Of a DNA stretch of 64,000 bases, positions 57,050 through 64,000 are shown piece after piece. Both the position numbers and the translations under genes were made by a program. Positions within the stretch are counted from its first letter, which is position 1, and every line of letters starts with the position of its first letter. Source of the stretch: Zobellia russellii (GTDB lineage: Bacteria; Bacteroidota; Bacteroidia; Flavobacteriales; Flavobacteriaceae); the NCBI RefSeq assembly GCF_018728565.1, contig NZ_JACSOI010000011.1:1-64000 (forward strand). Reading direction: 5' to 3'. The notes beneath the pieces are model-generated. The model did no database searches and was not told the origin of the DNA. It was given only the letters and a program-made list of their open reading frames with translations.

Positions 57050-57811
57050 CTACCTGATAAAAACGGGTTCGTTCTCCTTAACTGTATGGGCCTCACTGTA
57101 TTCATACTCATCATAATTAAAGCCTTTAAGCTCCTCTAAAGTGTTCACATCTTTATCTATGATGTAACGCACCATAGAACCACGGGCTTTTTTCGCATAA
57201 AAACTGATGATTTTGAGCTTATCATTCTTCCAATCCTTAAAGACCGGAGTAATGATCGGTGCCTTCAACGTTTTTTTATCAATTGCACTAAAGTATTCAT
57301 TACTTGCTAGATTAATGAAAAGTTCATCATCCTGCAGCTCTTCGTTTAATTTATTGGTCAGTGTCTTTTTCCAGAATTCATAAAGGTTCTTTTTTCGTCC
57401 CACCTTTAATTGCGTACCCATTTCCAGACGATACGGCTGCATTAAATCCAACGGACGAAGAATACCGTAAAGACCCGAAAGAATGCGTAGTCTTTCTTGT
57501 AATTTTTCCATTTTATGCGAAGGCATGGTATAAGCATCCAATCCTTGATACACATCACCATTAAAAGCATATATGGCAGGTCTCGCATTTTTTAAGGTAA
57601 AGGGCACCTCAAAATTCTGGTTCCTTTCATAATTTAATTGCGCCAAATTATCCGAAATGCCCATAAGCTCAGATAAGGCTTTAGGGTTTTTCTTTGCCAA
57701 AACTTTGTTCAGTTTTAAAGCTTCTTCCAAAAATTGAGGCTGTGTTTCCTTAAATCTAGGGTATTCTTTGTCAAAATCCAGTGACTTTGCGGGTGAGATA
57801 ACAATCTTCAT
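57050..57811 (-). CDS. yaaA: Peroxide stress protein YaaA
   Basis: The protein has 253 residues from [13 protein letters not shown]; an ATG 6 codons earlier is less typical. It belongs to the YaaA/UPF0246 family, which limits free iron and oxidative DNA damage in E. coli. Landmarks are [46 protein letters not shown] (in two blocks) and [14 protein letters not shown]. All conserved residues appear intact. The next gene on the same strand is a Crp-type regulator. Confidence 0.95.
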   Translation of the reverse strand: MKIVISPAKSLDFDKEYPRFKETQPQFLEEALKLNKVLAKKNPKALSELMGISDNLAQLNYERNQNFEVPFTLKNARPAIYAFNGDVYQGLDAYTMPSHKMEKLQERLRILSGLYGILRPLDLMQPYRLEMGTQLKVGRKKNLYEFWKKTLTNKLNEELQDDELFINLASNEYFSAIDKKTLKAPIITPVFKDWKNDKLKIISFYAKKARGSMVRYIIDKDVNTLEELKGFNYDEYEYSEAHTVKENEPVFIR

Positions 57812-57918
57812 ACTCGTGTCTATTTTCAAAAACGTAAGACAAAAATACTGATGATTATCAATATAACCTATGGCTCCAGAAAAGAGTTATCGATACGATT
57901 ATCAATGTTATCTATGGA

Positions 57919-58944
57919 TTAACTGCTGTGTTGTGCGTAATGCCTCCACTTTTCTATACACTCTACCATATCCTGAGGAATTTCAGAATCAAAACGCATC
58001 ATCTTACCAGTTACGGGATGTACAAATCCTAAGGTTTTTGCGTGCAGCGCCTGACGCGGTAAAATCTTAAACGCATTGTCTACAAATTGCTTGTATTTGG
58101 TAAATGTAGTGCCCTTTAATATTTTATCCCCACCGTAGCGCTCATCATTAAAAAGGGTATGGCCAATGTACTTCATATGCACCCTAATTTGATGGGTACG
58201 GCCCGTTTCCAACTTACAGGATACCAGTGTTACGTACCCCAATCTTTCCGTAACGGAATAGTGGGTTACGGCTTCTTTGCCTTCTTCCCCATCAGGAAAG
58301 ACCTGCATTTGCAAACGGTTCTTTGGGTTTCTTGCGATATTACCTTCTATAGTACCCTCATCATCTTGAACATTGCCCCAAACCAGAGCAACATATTCCC
58401 TTTCGGAAGTCTTGTCAAAAAATTGCTTTGCCAAATGGGTCATGGCTGCTTCTGTTTTTGCAACCACCAAAAGCCCTGAAGTATCCTTATCTATACGATG
58501 CACCAACCCTGGACGCTCATTACTGTTATTGGGCAAATCCTTTGTATGATGCAAAAGGGCATTAATAAGAGTCCCGGAATAATTTCCATGGCCGGGATGG
58601 ACGACCATACCTGCAGGTTTGTTTACTACAAGAAGAACATCATCTTCGTAAACAACATCAATAGGAATATCTTCTGGAACTAAAAGAAACTCATGGGGCG
58701 GGTGCTCAAACAAAACCTTGACCTCATCGTTGGGCTTTACCTTGTAATTTTGCTTTACAATAGTACCATTTACCCAAATATGTCCATTTTTAGCGGATTG
58801 CTGTATTTTATTTCTGGTAGCATACTCTATAAAGTTCATTAAGAATTTATCTACTCTTAATGGCACTTGACCTTTTGAGGCTATGACACGATGGTGCTCA
58901 AAAAGCTCATCATCGTTCAATTCTTGATTTTCCGGTGTCTGCAT
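57919..58944 (-). CDS. rluD: RluD-family 23S rRNA pseudouridine synthase
   Basis: The protein has 341 residues: an N-terminal S4 RNA-binding domain (about 28-85, RVDKFLMNFI ... KNGHIWVNG) and an RluA-type catalytic domain with the active Asp152 in GLVHRIDKDTSGLLVV, shown as HRIDKDTSG. The full length and the S4 domain favour RluD (positions 1911/1915/1917 of 23S rRNA in E. coli). It is 5 bp downstream of the PASTA gene. Confidence 0.93.
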   Translation of the reverse strand: MQTPENQELNDDELFEHHRVIASKGQVPLRVDKFLMNFIEYATRNKIQQSAKNGHIWVNGTIVKQNYKVKPNDEVKVLFEHPPHEFLLVPEDIPIDVVYEDDVLLVVNKPAGMVVHPGHGNYSGTLINALLHHTKDLPNNSNERPGLVHRIDKDTSGLLVVAKTEAAMTHLAKQFFDKTSEREYVALVWGNVQDDEGTIEGNIARNPKNRLQMQVFPDGEEGKEAVTHYSVTERLGYVTLVSCKLETGRTHQIRVHMKYIGHTLFNDERYGGDKILKGTTFTKYKQFVDNAFKILPRQALHAKTLGFVHPVTGKMMRFDSEIPQDMVECIEKWRHYAQHSS

Positions 58945-58949
58945 CTAAA

Positions 58950-59537
58950 TTATTCTGAATCTGCTTGAACCCTCGCCTCCTCGGTTATGGAACCATTGCC
59001 ACAAACCAACTCAATTTTAGAAGTCTTTGGTAATTTATCGCCCGGCTTGATCTGCTTTCCTTTATATTTTATGTAATAGACCATGTCCTTACCCAATTGA
59101 TCTATGTAGGTAACACGTTGCACATCTAGACCAACGGCACGTAACATAGATTCTGCATTACGCTGAGTAACCTGTATAATATTAGGAACAGAAACTTTTT
59201 TATAACCAGAAGGGTTTACCGTAAAATAAATTTTTCTATTTTCCTTAACCTTATTACCCGCAGGCGGATTTTGTTCTATAATGGAAAATCTAGGGTAATC
59301 CGGATTAAAATTTGCGGAATCCAGAACCTCATATCTCAATTTGGCCTCTTCAACAGATTTGCGCATTTCCGGCACGGACATTTTGGAAAAGTCGGGCACT
59401 TCTACAAATTCCCCGTGATTAGTGGTTGAATTTAACCAACGTAGCATAAAAAAAACAAATAAAATCAAGACCAACAGGGCCAAACCTATCTGGATAAAAA
59501 ATACTTTACTTTTTAAAAAATTGAAGAAATTACGCAT
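58950..59537 (-). CDS. PASTA-domain membrane protein
   Basis: The protein has 195 residues. One N-terminal membrane helix (FIQIGLALLVLILFVFFML) is followed by two PASTA domains: VEVPDFSKMSVPEMRK ... EQNPPAGNKVKENRKIYFTV and VSVPNIIQVTQRNAESMLRAVGL ... IKPGDKLPK. PASTA domains recognise peptidoglycan stem peptides or beta-lactam-like ligands. There is no attached kinase or penicillin-binding domain, the usual situation in flavobacteria. It is divergent from ddl and upstream of rluD, a conserved neighbourhood in the family. Confidence 0.9.
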   Translation of the reverse strand: MRNFFNFLKSKVFFIQIGLALLVLILFVFFMLRWLNSTTNHGEFVEVPDFSKMSVPEMRKSVEEAKLRYEVLDSANFNPDYPRFSIIEQNPPAGNKVKENRKIYFTVNPSGYKKVSVPNIIQVTQRNAESMLRAVGLDVQRVTYIDQLGKDMVYYIKYKGKQIKPGDKLPKTSKIELVCGNGSITEEARVQADSE

Positions 59538-59631
59538 TGGGTTCCTTTTAACGCAACAAATATAGTGAACTCGTGTTGCTTTTTTTGTTTAATTTCGGTT
59601 TCGTTTTATCGAGTAAAATTTAAACGGTCGT

Positions 59632-60615
59632 ATGAAGAAGAATATTGCCATTATTATGGGTGGCTATAGTAGCGAATATAAAATTTCGCTCAAGAGTGGA
59701 AATGTGGTACATAACTACATCAACAAACATAAGTTTAACACCCATCGTATTCACATTTTCAAAGAAAAATGGGTTTATGTAGATGATAATGAAAACGAAC
59801 ATCCTATAAACAAAAACGACTTTACCGTTAGTTTGGAAACGGGAACTTTACGTTTTGACTGTGTATTTAACGCAATACATGGTACACCAGGTGAAGACGG
59901 ACTAATGCAGGCTTATTTTGAACTACTGGATATTCCGCAGACCTCATGTGATTATTACCAATCTGCACTTACCTTTAATAAACGCGACCTTTTAAGCGTG
60001 CTAAAACCTTACGGAATAAACGCCGCCCCATCCTATTATTTAAACTTGGGCGACGAAATAGATGAGGAAGCTATTATAAATAAGGTAGGATTGCCCTGTT
60101 TTGTAAAGGCGAACAAAGCCGGGAGTAGCTTTGGTATATCTAAAGTACATGAACAAGAGAATTTAAAGAGCGCTATAGAAAAAGCTTATAAAGAAGATGA
60201 TGAAATTATTATAGAAGCTTTTTTAGACGGCACCGAAGTTTCCGTTGGCGTTATTACCTATAAGGGAGAAACCAAAGTATTACCTATTACCGAAATCGTA
60301 TCTGAAAACGACTTCTTTGATTATGAAGCCAAGTACGAAGGAAAATCTCAAGAAATTACCCCTGCCCGTATTTCAAAAGTACAACAAGTAAAGGTTGAAG
60401 AATTGGCAAAGCGCGCTTATGAGATTTTAAAAATGAAAGGGTACTCTAGAAGCGAATTCATTTTTATTGGAGACGAGCCGTTCATGTTAGAGATGAACAC
60501 AACACCTGGTCTTACTACCGAAAGCATCCTACCCCAGCAAGCGGAAAAAGCCGGGATTTCACTAGAAGAATTATTCACTAGTGCCGTGGAAGAAGCTTTA
60601 AATAAAAAAGGCTAA
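59632..60615 (+). CDS. ddl: D-alanine--D-alanine ligase
   Basis: The protein has 327 residues, of the ATP-grasp family. It makes the D-Ala-D-Ala dipeptide for peptidoglycan. Present are IAIIMGGYSSEYKISLKSG (N-terminal), FNAIHGTPGEDGLMQAYFEL, the ATP-grasp ligands PCFVKANKAGSSFGISKV and FLDGTEVSVGV, and the magnesium-binding FMLEMNTTPGLTTESI (in blocks). It starts the plus-strand pair with coaD. The divergent PASTA gene shares an intergenic region of 94 bp. Confidence 0.96.
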   Translation: MKKNIAIIMGGYSSEYKISLKSGNVVHNYINKHKFNTHRIHIFKEKWVYVDDNENEHPINKNDFTVSLETGTLRFDCVFNAIHGTPGEDGLMQAYFELLDIPQTSCDYYQSALTFNKRDLLSVLKPYGINAAPSYYLNLGDEIDEEAIINKVGLPCFVKANKAGSSFGISKVHEQENLKSAIEKAYKEDDEIIIEAFLDGTEVSVGVITYKGETKVLPITEIVSENDFFDYEAKYEGKSQEITPARISKVQQVKVEELAKRAYEILKMKGYSRSEFIFIGDEPFMLEMNTTPGLTTESILPQQAEKAGISLEELFTSAVEEALNKKG

Positions 60616-60652
60616 CTTTATAAGAGAACAACTCCAACTAGAACATTCATAC

Positions 60653-61108
60653 ATGAGACGCGCTATATTCCCTGGTTCTTTTGACCCCCTTACTTTGGGG
60701 CATTCAGATATTATCCAAAGAGGCATTACCCTTTTTGATGAAATCATTATCGCTATTGGTGTAAATGCCGAAAAAAAATATATGTTTTCCTTAGAAGAGC
60801 GAATGAAGTTTATAGCCGAAGCCTTTAAAGATGAACCAAAAATAAAAGTCCTCACCTATGAAGGGCTCACTGTAGATTTTTGTAAGAAAGTAAATGCCGA
60901 CTTCATCTTAAGGGGTTTACGAAACCCTGGAGATTTTGAATTTGAAAAGGCTATAGCGCATACAAACAGAAAATTGTCAGAAATAGAAACCGTGTTTTTA
61001 TTAACATCTTCAGGAAAATCTTACATCAGTTCTTCAATAGTACGAGATGTAATTAGAAATGGTGGTAACTATACCAGTCTTGTACCTGATACTGTACGTA
61101 TCTCATAA
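60653..61108 (+). CDS. coaD: Phosphopantetheine adenylyltransferase
   Basis: The protein has 151 residues. It catalyses the penultimate step of CoA synthesis. The nucleotidyltransferase motif PGSFDPLTLGH is at 7-17 (Gly-His of the T/HxGH signature) and ISSSIVRDVIRNGG is the C-terminal ISSTxVR element, here with Ser for Thr. It begins 37 bp after ddl. Confidence 0.96.
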   Translation: MRRAIFPGSFDPLTLGHSDIIQRGITLFDEIIIAIGVNAEKKYMFSLEERMKFIAEAFKDEPKIKVLTYEGLTVDFCKKVNADFILRGLRNPGDFEFEKAIAHTNRKLSEIETVFLLTSSGKSYISSSIVRDVIRNGGNYTSLVPDTVRIS

Positions 61109-61198
61109 TCATTTACTCTTCTTTCTATTATCTATTTTAAAATAAGGATTTATTAAATTAAATTTGTATTTTGTAGGTAAATACAACACATTGCAGTT

Positions 61199-61224
61199 TT
61201 TTGTTTGACCAAACAACCTTTTTT
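61199..61224 (+). terminator. Weak AT-rich hairpin after coaD
   Basis: TTGTTTG (61201-61207) pairs with CAAACAA (61210-61216) with only 2 nt between arms, followed by CC and eight T residues. It may terminate ddl-coaD or be an operator palindrome for the sensor kinase; stem stability is low. A box TAAATTTG at 61159-61166 is a -7 candidate for the kinase gene without TTG partner. Confidence 0.35.
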
Positions 61225-61310
61225 TTGAACAACACAACGAGTTTGATACTATTCACAACAAAGGTTTAGATATAAGGTCAAATGCATCTATTTTAGTCAG
61301 AAATTACACC

Positions 61311-63164
61311 ATGACCTTGAACGGAACGAAAATTAGACTAAATAACCCCCTAGTAAAACAGCTGCCCACGGCCACTGTTTTCACGAACAAAAAGTTCGAG
61401 GTTATTTACGCGTCCGATAAGTTCCTTTCCAATTTTGAATTTGATTCAGAAACTACATTTGGCAAACCCATTAATGAACTTTTCACCACTCTAAGTGATA
61501 ATTGGGAAAACACACTTTACCAATGTCTTTCAGACAAATCTAATGACACCAGTGTAAGCTATAATTTAAACAGTGCTACTGGCTCAAAATGGTACAAGTG
61601 GGCCTGCACGGCATGGCAAAACGAGACCCATGAAATTGTTGGTCTCATCATTCATTTTGAAGACATCACAGAAAAAAAGCTTCAAGAGGAGCAAGTAAAC
61701 ACACTTCAATCGCTTCTTGACGCCATGTGCGAAATAAGCAAAATAGGTGTTTGGGATTATGATATAATAAATGACAAACTTATTTGTTGTGATGTCATAC
61801 GCCAAATTCATGATGTCCCGGAAGATTATGAATTTTCCTTTGACTCCGCCTTATCCGCATATAAAGACGGGTACAGCAGAAACACGGTATCTATGCTGGT
61901 TCATGAAACCATGACGAAAGGCACTAGTTGGAACGAAAAATTACAGTTTAAAACTTCTAAAGGAAAAGAAATCTGGGTTCAGGTAGCTGGTATGCCAACC
62001 TACTCAGACGGCAAAATTGTAGGAATAAAAGGAACTTTACAAAACATAGAAAAACAAGTTCAATCAGAAACAAAGACCAAAGAAAACGAACTCTTATTAC
62101 GCACGTTAATAGATAATTTGCCACTAAACGTATTTATAAAGGATACGGAATCTAGAAAAATTCTAGTGAACAAATCGGAATGTGACTATATGGGCGTACA
62201 GAGCGCCGAAGAACTATTGGGCAAAAATGATTTTGAGCTTTTTAGTAAAGAGGTAGCCTTAATTTCCAGAGCAGAGGATTTACAGGTAATGGAAACCCTA
62301 ACCCCCATGTTGGGCAGAGAGACCATTAATGAAACCAAAGACGGTAGGGTCTCAACTTTCCTTACGTCTAAAATACCGCTAAAAGGTAATAATGGTAAGG
62401 CCCAAGGACTAGTAGGTATTAGCATGGATATCTCTGACCTTAAACAAAAGGAACAAGAGCTTCGAGACCTAATCAACGTAACCTCGCAACAGAACAAAAA
62501 ATTGGTAAATTTTGCTCATATCGTTTCGCATAATTTACGCTCGCACACCGCTAATTTCTCCATGCTATTGGATTTTCTTGCCAGCGAAAAGAACGAAGAA
62601 GAAAAGTCCAATATCATAAAAATGCTTACCCAAGCTTCGGACAATTTACTTGAGACTTTAGAAAACCTAAATGAAGTAGTAGCAATAAATACAAATATTA
62701 ATCTTGAGAAAAAGCCAGTTCGGTTAAACCAGCGTATTGTTTCCGTAAAACGGAACTTAAAGGCATTTTTAATAAATCACGATGCCAAAATAGTAAACGC
62801 CATATCCGAGCATACCACTATTAAAGTCATTCCCGCATATATTGATAGCATCTTAATGAACTTCATTACAAATGCCGTTAAATATAGACATCCGGACAGA
62901 CCACCTTTAATTACATTAAGCGCAATAAGCGAAAATGGGTACATAGTGCTTTCTATTGAAGATAACGGATTAGGTATTGATCTTAAAAAATACGGAAGCA
63001 AGTTATTTGGAATGTACAAGACCTTCCATGACCATAGTGATTCCAGAGGAATTGGTCTATACATTACCAAAAACCAAATAGAAGCAATGAACGGCAAAGT
63101 AACGGTTGCCAGTAAGGTAGGTGCAGGAACTACCTTCAAAATATATTTTAATGAACAAAATTGA
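61311..63164 (+). CDS. Cytoplasmic PAS-PAS-PAS hybrid-free sensor histidine kinase
   Basis: The protein has 617 residues and no membrane helix, so it senses an intracellular or diffusible signal. Three PAS-type domains (about 15-120, 130-250 and 265-375, with GLIIHFEDITEKK and LVGISMDISDL endings) precede a coiled coil, a HisKA-type helix with the phosphoacceptor His407 in FAHIVSHNLRSH, and a complete HATPase domain (N box NFITNAVKYRHPD, G1 SIEDNGLGID, G2 RGIGLYITKNQIE). Its stop overlaps the response regulator start by 14 bp, so the two are a cognate pair. Confidence 0.93.
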   Translation: MTLNGTKIRLNNPLVKQLPTATVFTNKKFEVIYASDKFLSNFEFDSETTFGKPINELFTTLSDNWENTLYQCLSDKSNDTSVSYNLNSATGSKWYKWACTAWQNETHEIVGLIIHFEDITEKKLQEEQVNTLQSLLDAMCEISKIGVWDYDIINDKLICCDVIRQIHDVPEDYEFSFDSALSAYKDGYSRNTVSMLVHETMTKGTSWNEKLQFKTSKGKEIWVQVAGMPTYSDGKIVGIKGTLQNIEKQVQSETKTKENELLLRTLIDNLPLNVFIKDTESRKILVNKSECDYMGVQSAEELLGKNDFELFSKEVALISRAEDLQVMETLTPMLGRETINETKDGRVSTFLTSKIPLKGNNGKAQGLVGISMDISDLKQKEQELRDLINVTSQQNKKLVNFAHIVSHNLRSHTANFSMLLDFLASEKNEEEKSNIIKMLTQASDNLLETLENLNEVVAINTNINLEKKPVRLNQRIVSVKRNLKAFLINHDAKIVNAISEHTTIKVIPAYIDSILMNFITNAVKYRHPDRPPLITLSAISENGYIVLSIEDNGLGIDLKKYGSKLFGMYKTFHDHSDSRGIGLYITKNQIEAMNGKVTVASKVGAGTTFKIYFNEQN

Positions 63165-63555
63165 GAGTATTTGTATTATTGATGATGACCCAATTACGGT
63201 ATTTGGCATTCAAAAGATGCTGAGTCTTGTAGTTGATTGCAATGATATTACAGTATACCGTAATGGAAAGTTGGCGATTGAAGGTATTAAAAATAGGCTT
63301 CAGCAAAACAAAAAGGTACCACAAGTAATTTTCTTGGATATAAATATGCCAATTATGGACGGTTGGCAGTTCTTGGATGAATTTATAACTTTACCTCTTA
63401 CAGAAAAAGTTAGGGTAAATATCATTACATCCTCAATAGACACCTTTGATTTGGACAACTGGGAAGATTTTAAAAAGAAAACCTGCCACACCATTACCTT
63501 TAACAACAAACCTATCCGTAAAGAACACGTTGCCGAGATTACCAAAATTGCATAG
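63151..63555 (+). CDS. Single-domain response regulator
   Basis: The protein has 134 residues from the ATG inside the kinase gene (an in-frame GTG ten codons upstream is a longer alternative). The receiver has acidic triad DDDP, phospho-acceptor Asp in VIFLDINMPIMDGW, a Ser/Thr switch (IITSSID) and a Lys in the last strand region. There is no output domain, as in CheY-like regulators that act through protein contacts. It is coupled to the three-PAS kinase. Confidence 0.92.
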   Translation: MNKIESICIIDDDPITVFGIQKMLSLVVDCNDITVYRNGKLAIEGIKNRLQQNKKVPQVIFLDINMPIMDGWQFLDEFITLPLTEKVRVNIITSSIDTFDLDNWEDFKKKTCHTITFNNKPIRKEHVAEITKIA

Positions 63556-63577
63556 TAAAAGCTTACTCGTTTTTGCT

Positions 63578-63585
63578 TATTTTTG
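63578..63585 (+). promoter_or_regulatory. Possible -7 box of the M14 peptidase gene
   Basis: TATTTTTG lies 4 bp before the ATG at 63590. If used, the mRNA would be leaderless or nearly so. The nearest TTG is 27 bp upstream, too far, so the call is weak. Confidence 0.3.
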
Positions 63586-63589
63586 ATTT

Positions 63590-64000
63590 ATGCAACGGAA
63601 AATTACAACTACTTATTTTCTTCTACCTGCCACCCTTTTGGTATTGGGATTACTTTCTCTTTCTTGCGAAACAGAACAACAGGACAAAACAGCCGACTAT
63701 AAAACACATTTTGAACTCAGTAACGGTTCCGAAACGGCTACCTATTTAGAAACTATAGACTTCTACATTCGATTAGCCAAAGAGTTTCCTGAAATAAATA
63801 TGCAAACCATTGGTGATACAGATAGTGGCCATCCTCTACATATTATCACCTATAACCCAGACGGCGATTTTAATTTTCAGAAAATTAGCAATAACAAAAC
63901 CTTACTTTTCATCAATAACGGTATACACCCCGGAGAAAGTGATGGAATAGACGCTACCATGTTACTATACAGAGATTTGGCCACCGGTAAACTTCCGGCC
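63590..64000 (+). CDS. M14-family metallocarboxypeptidase lipoprotein (N-terminal part, runs off right edge)
   Basis: The 137 visible codons start MQRKITTTYFLLPATLLVLG and reach a lipobox (SLSC27), so it is exported and lipid-anchored. The following segment (TYLETIDFYIRLAKEFP, MQTIGDTDSGHPLHII) and FINNGIHPGESDGIDA contain the first zinc ligands His and Glu (HPGE) of the M14 zinc carboxypeptidases. The rest of the catalytic domain is beyond the window. It starts 34 bp after the response regulator. Confidence 0.88.
   Translation, partial: MQRKITTTYFLLPATLLVLGLLSLSCETEQQDKTADYKTHFELSNGSETATYLETIDFYIRLAKEFPEINMQTIGDTDSGHPLHIITYNPDGDFNFQKISNNKTLLFINNGIHPGESDGIDATMLLYRDLATGKLPA

Overview
The window is a chromosomal segment of a marine-type flavobacterium (Bacteroidota, Flavobacteriaceae; a Zobellia/Maribacter-like relative is plausible but that is inference). 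The evidence is a type IX secretion cargo with a gliding-motility type B C-terminal domain next to PorP/SprF and an OmpA/TPR/PD40 protein, lineage-typical families (DUF3467 after rpoC, DUF2851, 30S protein THX, short PspC), low GC content, and repeated promoters of the Bacteroidota form TTG-N18-20-TAnnTTTG. I see no insertion sequence, prophage, CRISPR array or rRNA gene.

Layout. Positions 1-14600 are a surface-protein region, all on the minus strand. It holds the first ~1090 codons of a giant repeat protein running off the left edge (77-residue and 111-residue tandem repeats), a 1502-residue Calx-beta/CUB-like/beta-helix protein, and an operon of a thrombospondin-type-3 cargo, a PorP/SprF porin and an OmpA-like protein. 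Positions 15000-31800 are the information-processing core. prfC is on plus. On minus, in transcription order, come rpsU, xerC and hpf, then tRNA-Thr(TGT), Tyr, Gly, Thr(GGT), tuf, tRNA-Trp, secE, nusG, rplK, rplA, rplJ, rplL, rpoB, rpoC and a DUF3467 gene. Positions 31900-39230 hold housekeeping and membrane genes on minus (acyl-CoA dehydrogenase, helix-hairpin-helix protein, an unusual sodium:amino-acid symporter fusion, a K+ channel with PspC, DUF2851, rhodanese).

Positions 39360-47540 are on plus: a marR/yceI pair with palindromes at its promoter, then a complete trp operon (trpEGDCFBA). The trp operon is preceded by a leader peptide with three consecutive Trp codons and a terminator hairpin, which is textbook-style attenuation with a nearly leaderless leader ORF. 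After it come ppc (phosphoenolpyruvate carboxylase) and pyc (pyruvate carboxylase) on minus, two anaplerotic enzymes separated by a UDG-superfamily gene. Next are the 42-residue ribosomal protein THX, an esterase/outer-membrane pair, a Crp-type regulator with yaaA, and PASTA/rluD divergent from ddl-coaD. A three-PAS histidine kinase overlaps its single-domain response regulator, and the start of an M14 metallocarboxypeptidase lipoprotein runs off the right edge.

The points most worth follow-up are the trp attenuator, the strong Shine-Dalgarno sequence on rpsU in a lineage that rarely uses one, the symporter fused to a SprB-like and a lipoyl-like domain, the operator-like palindromes in front of marR, the promoter abutting the hpf terminator at the head of the tRNA-tuf operon, and the near-identical DNA repeats in the giant surface gene.
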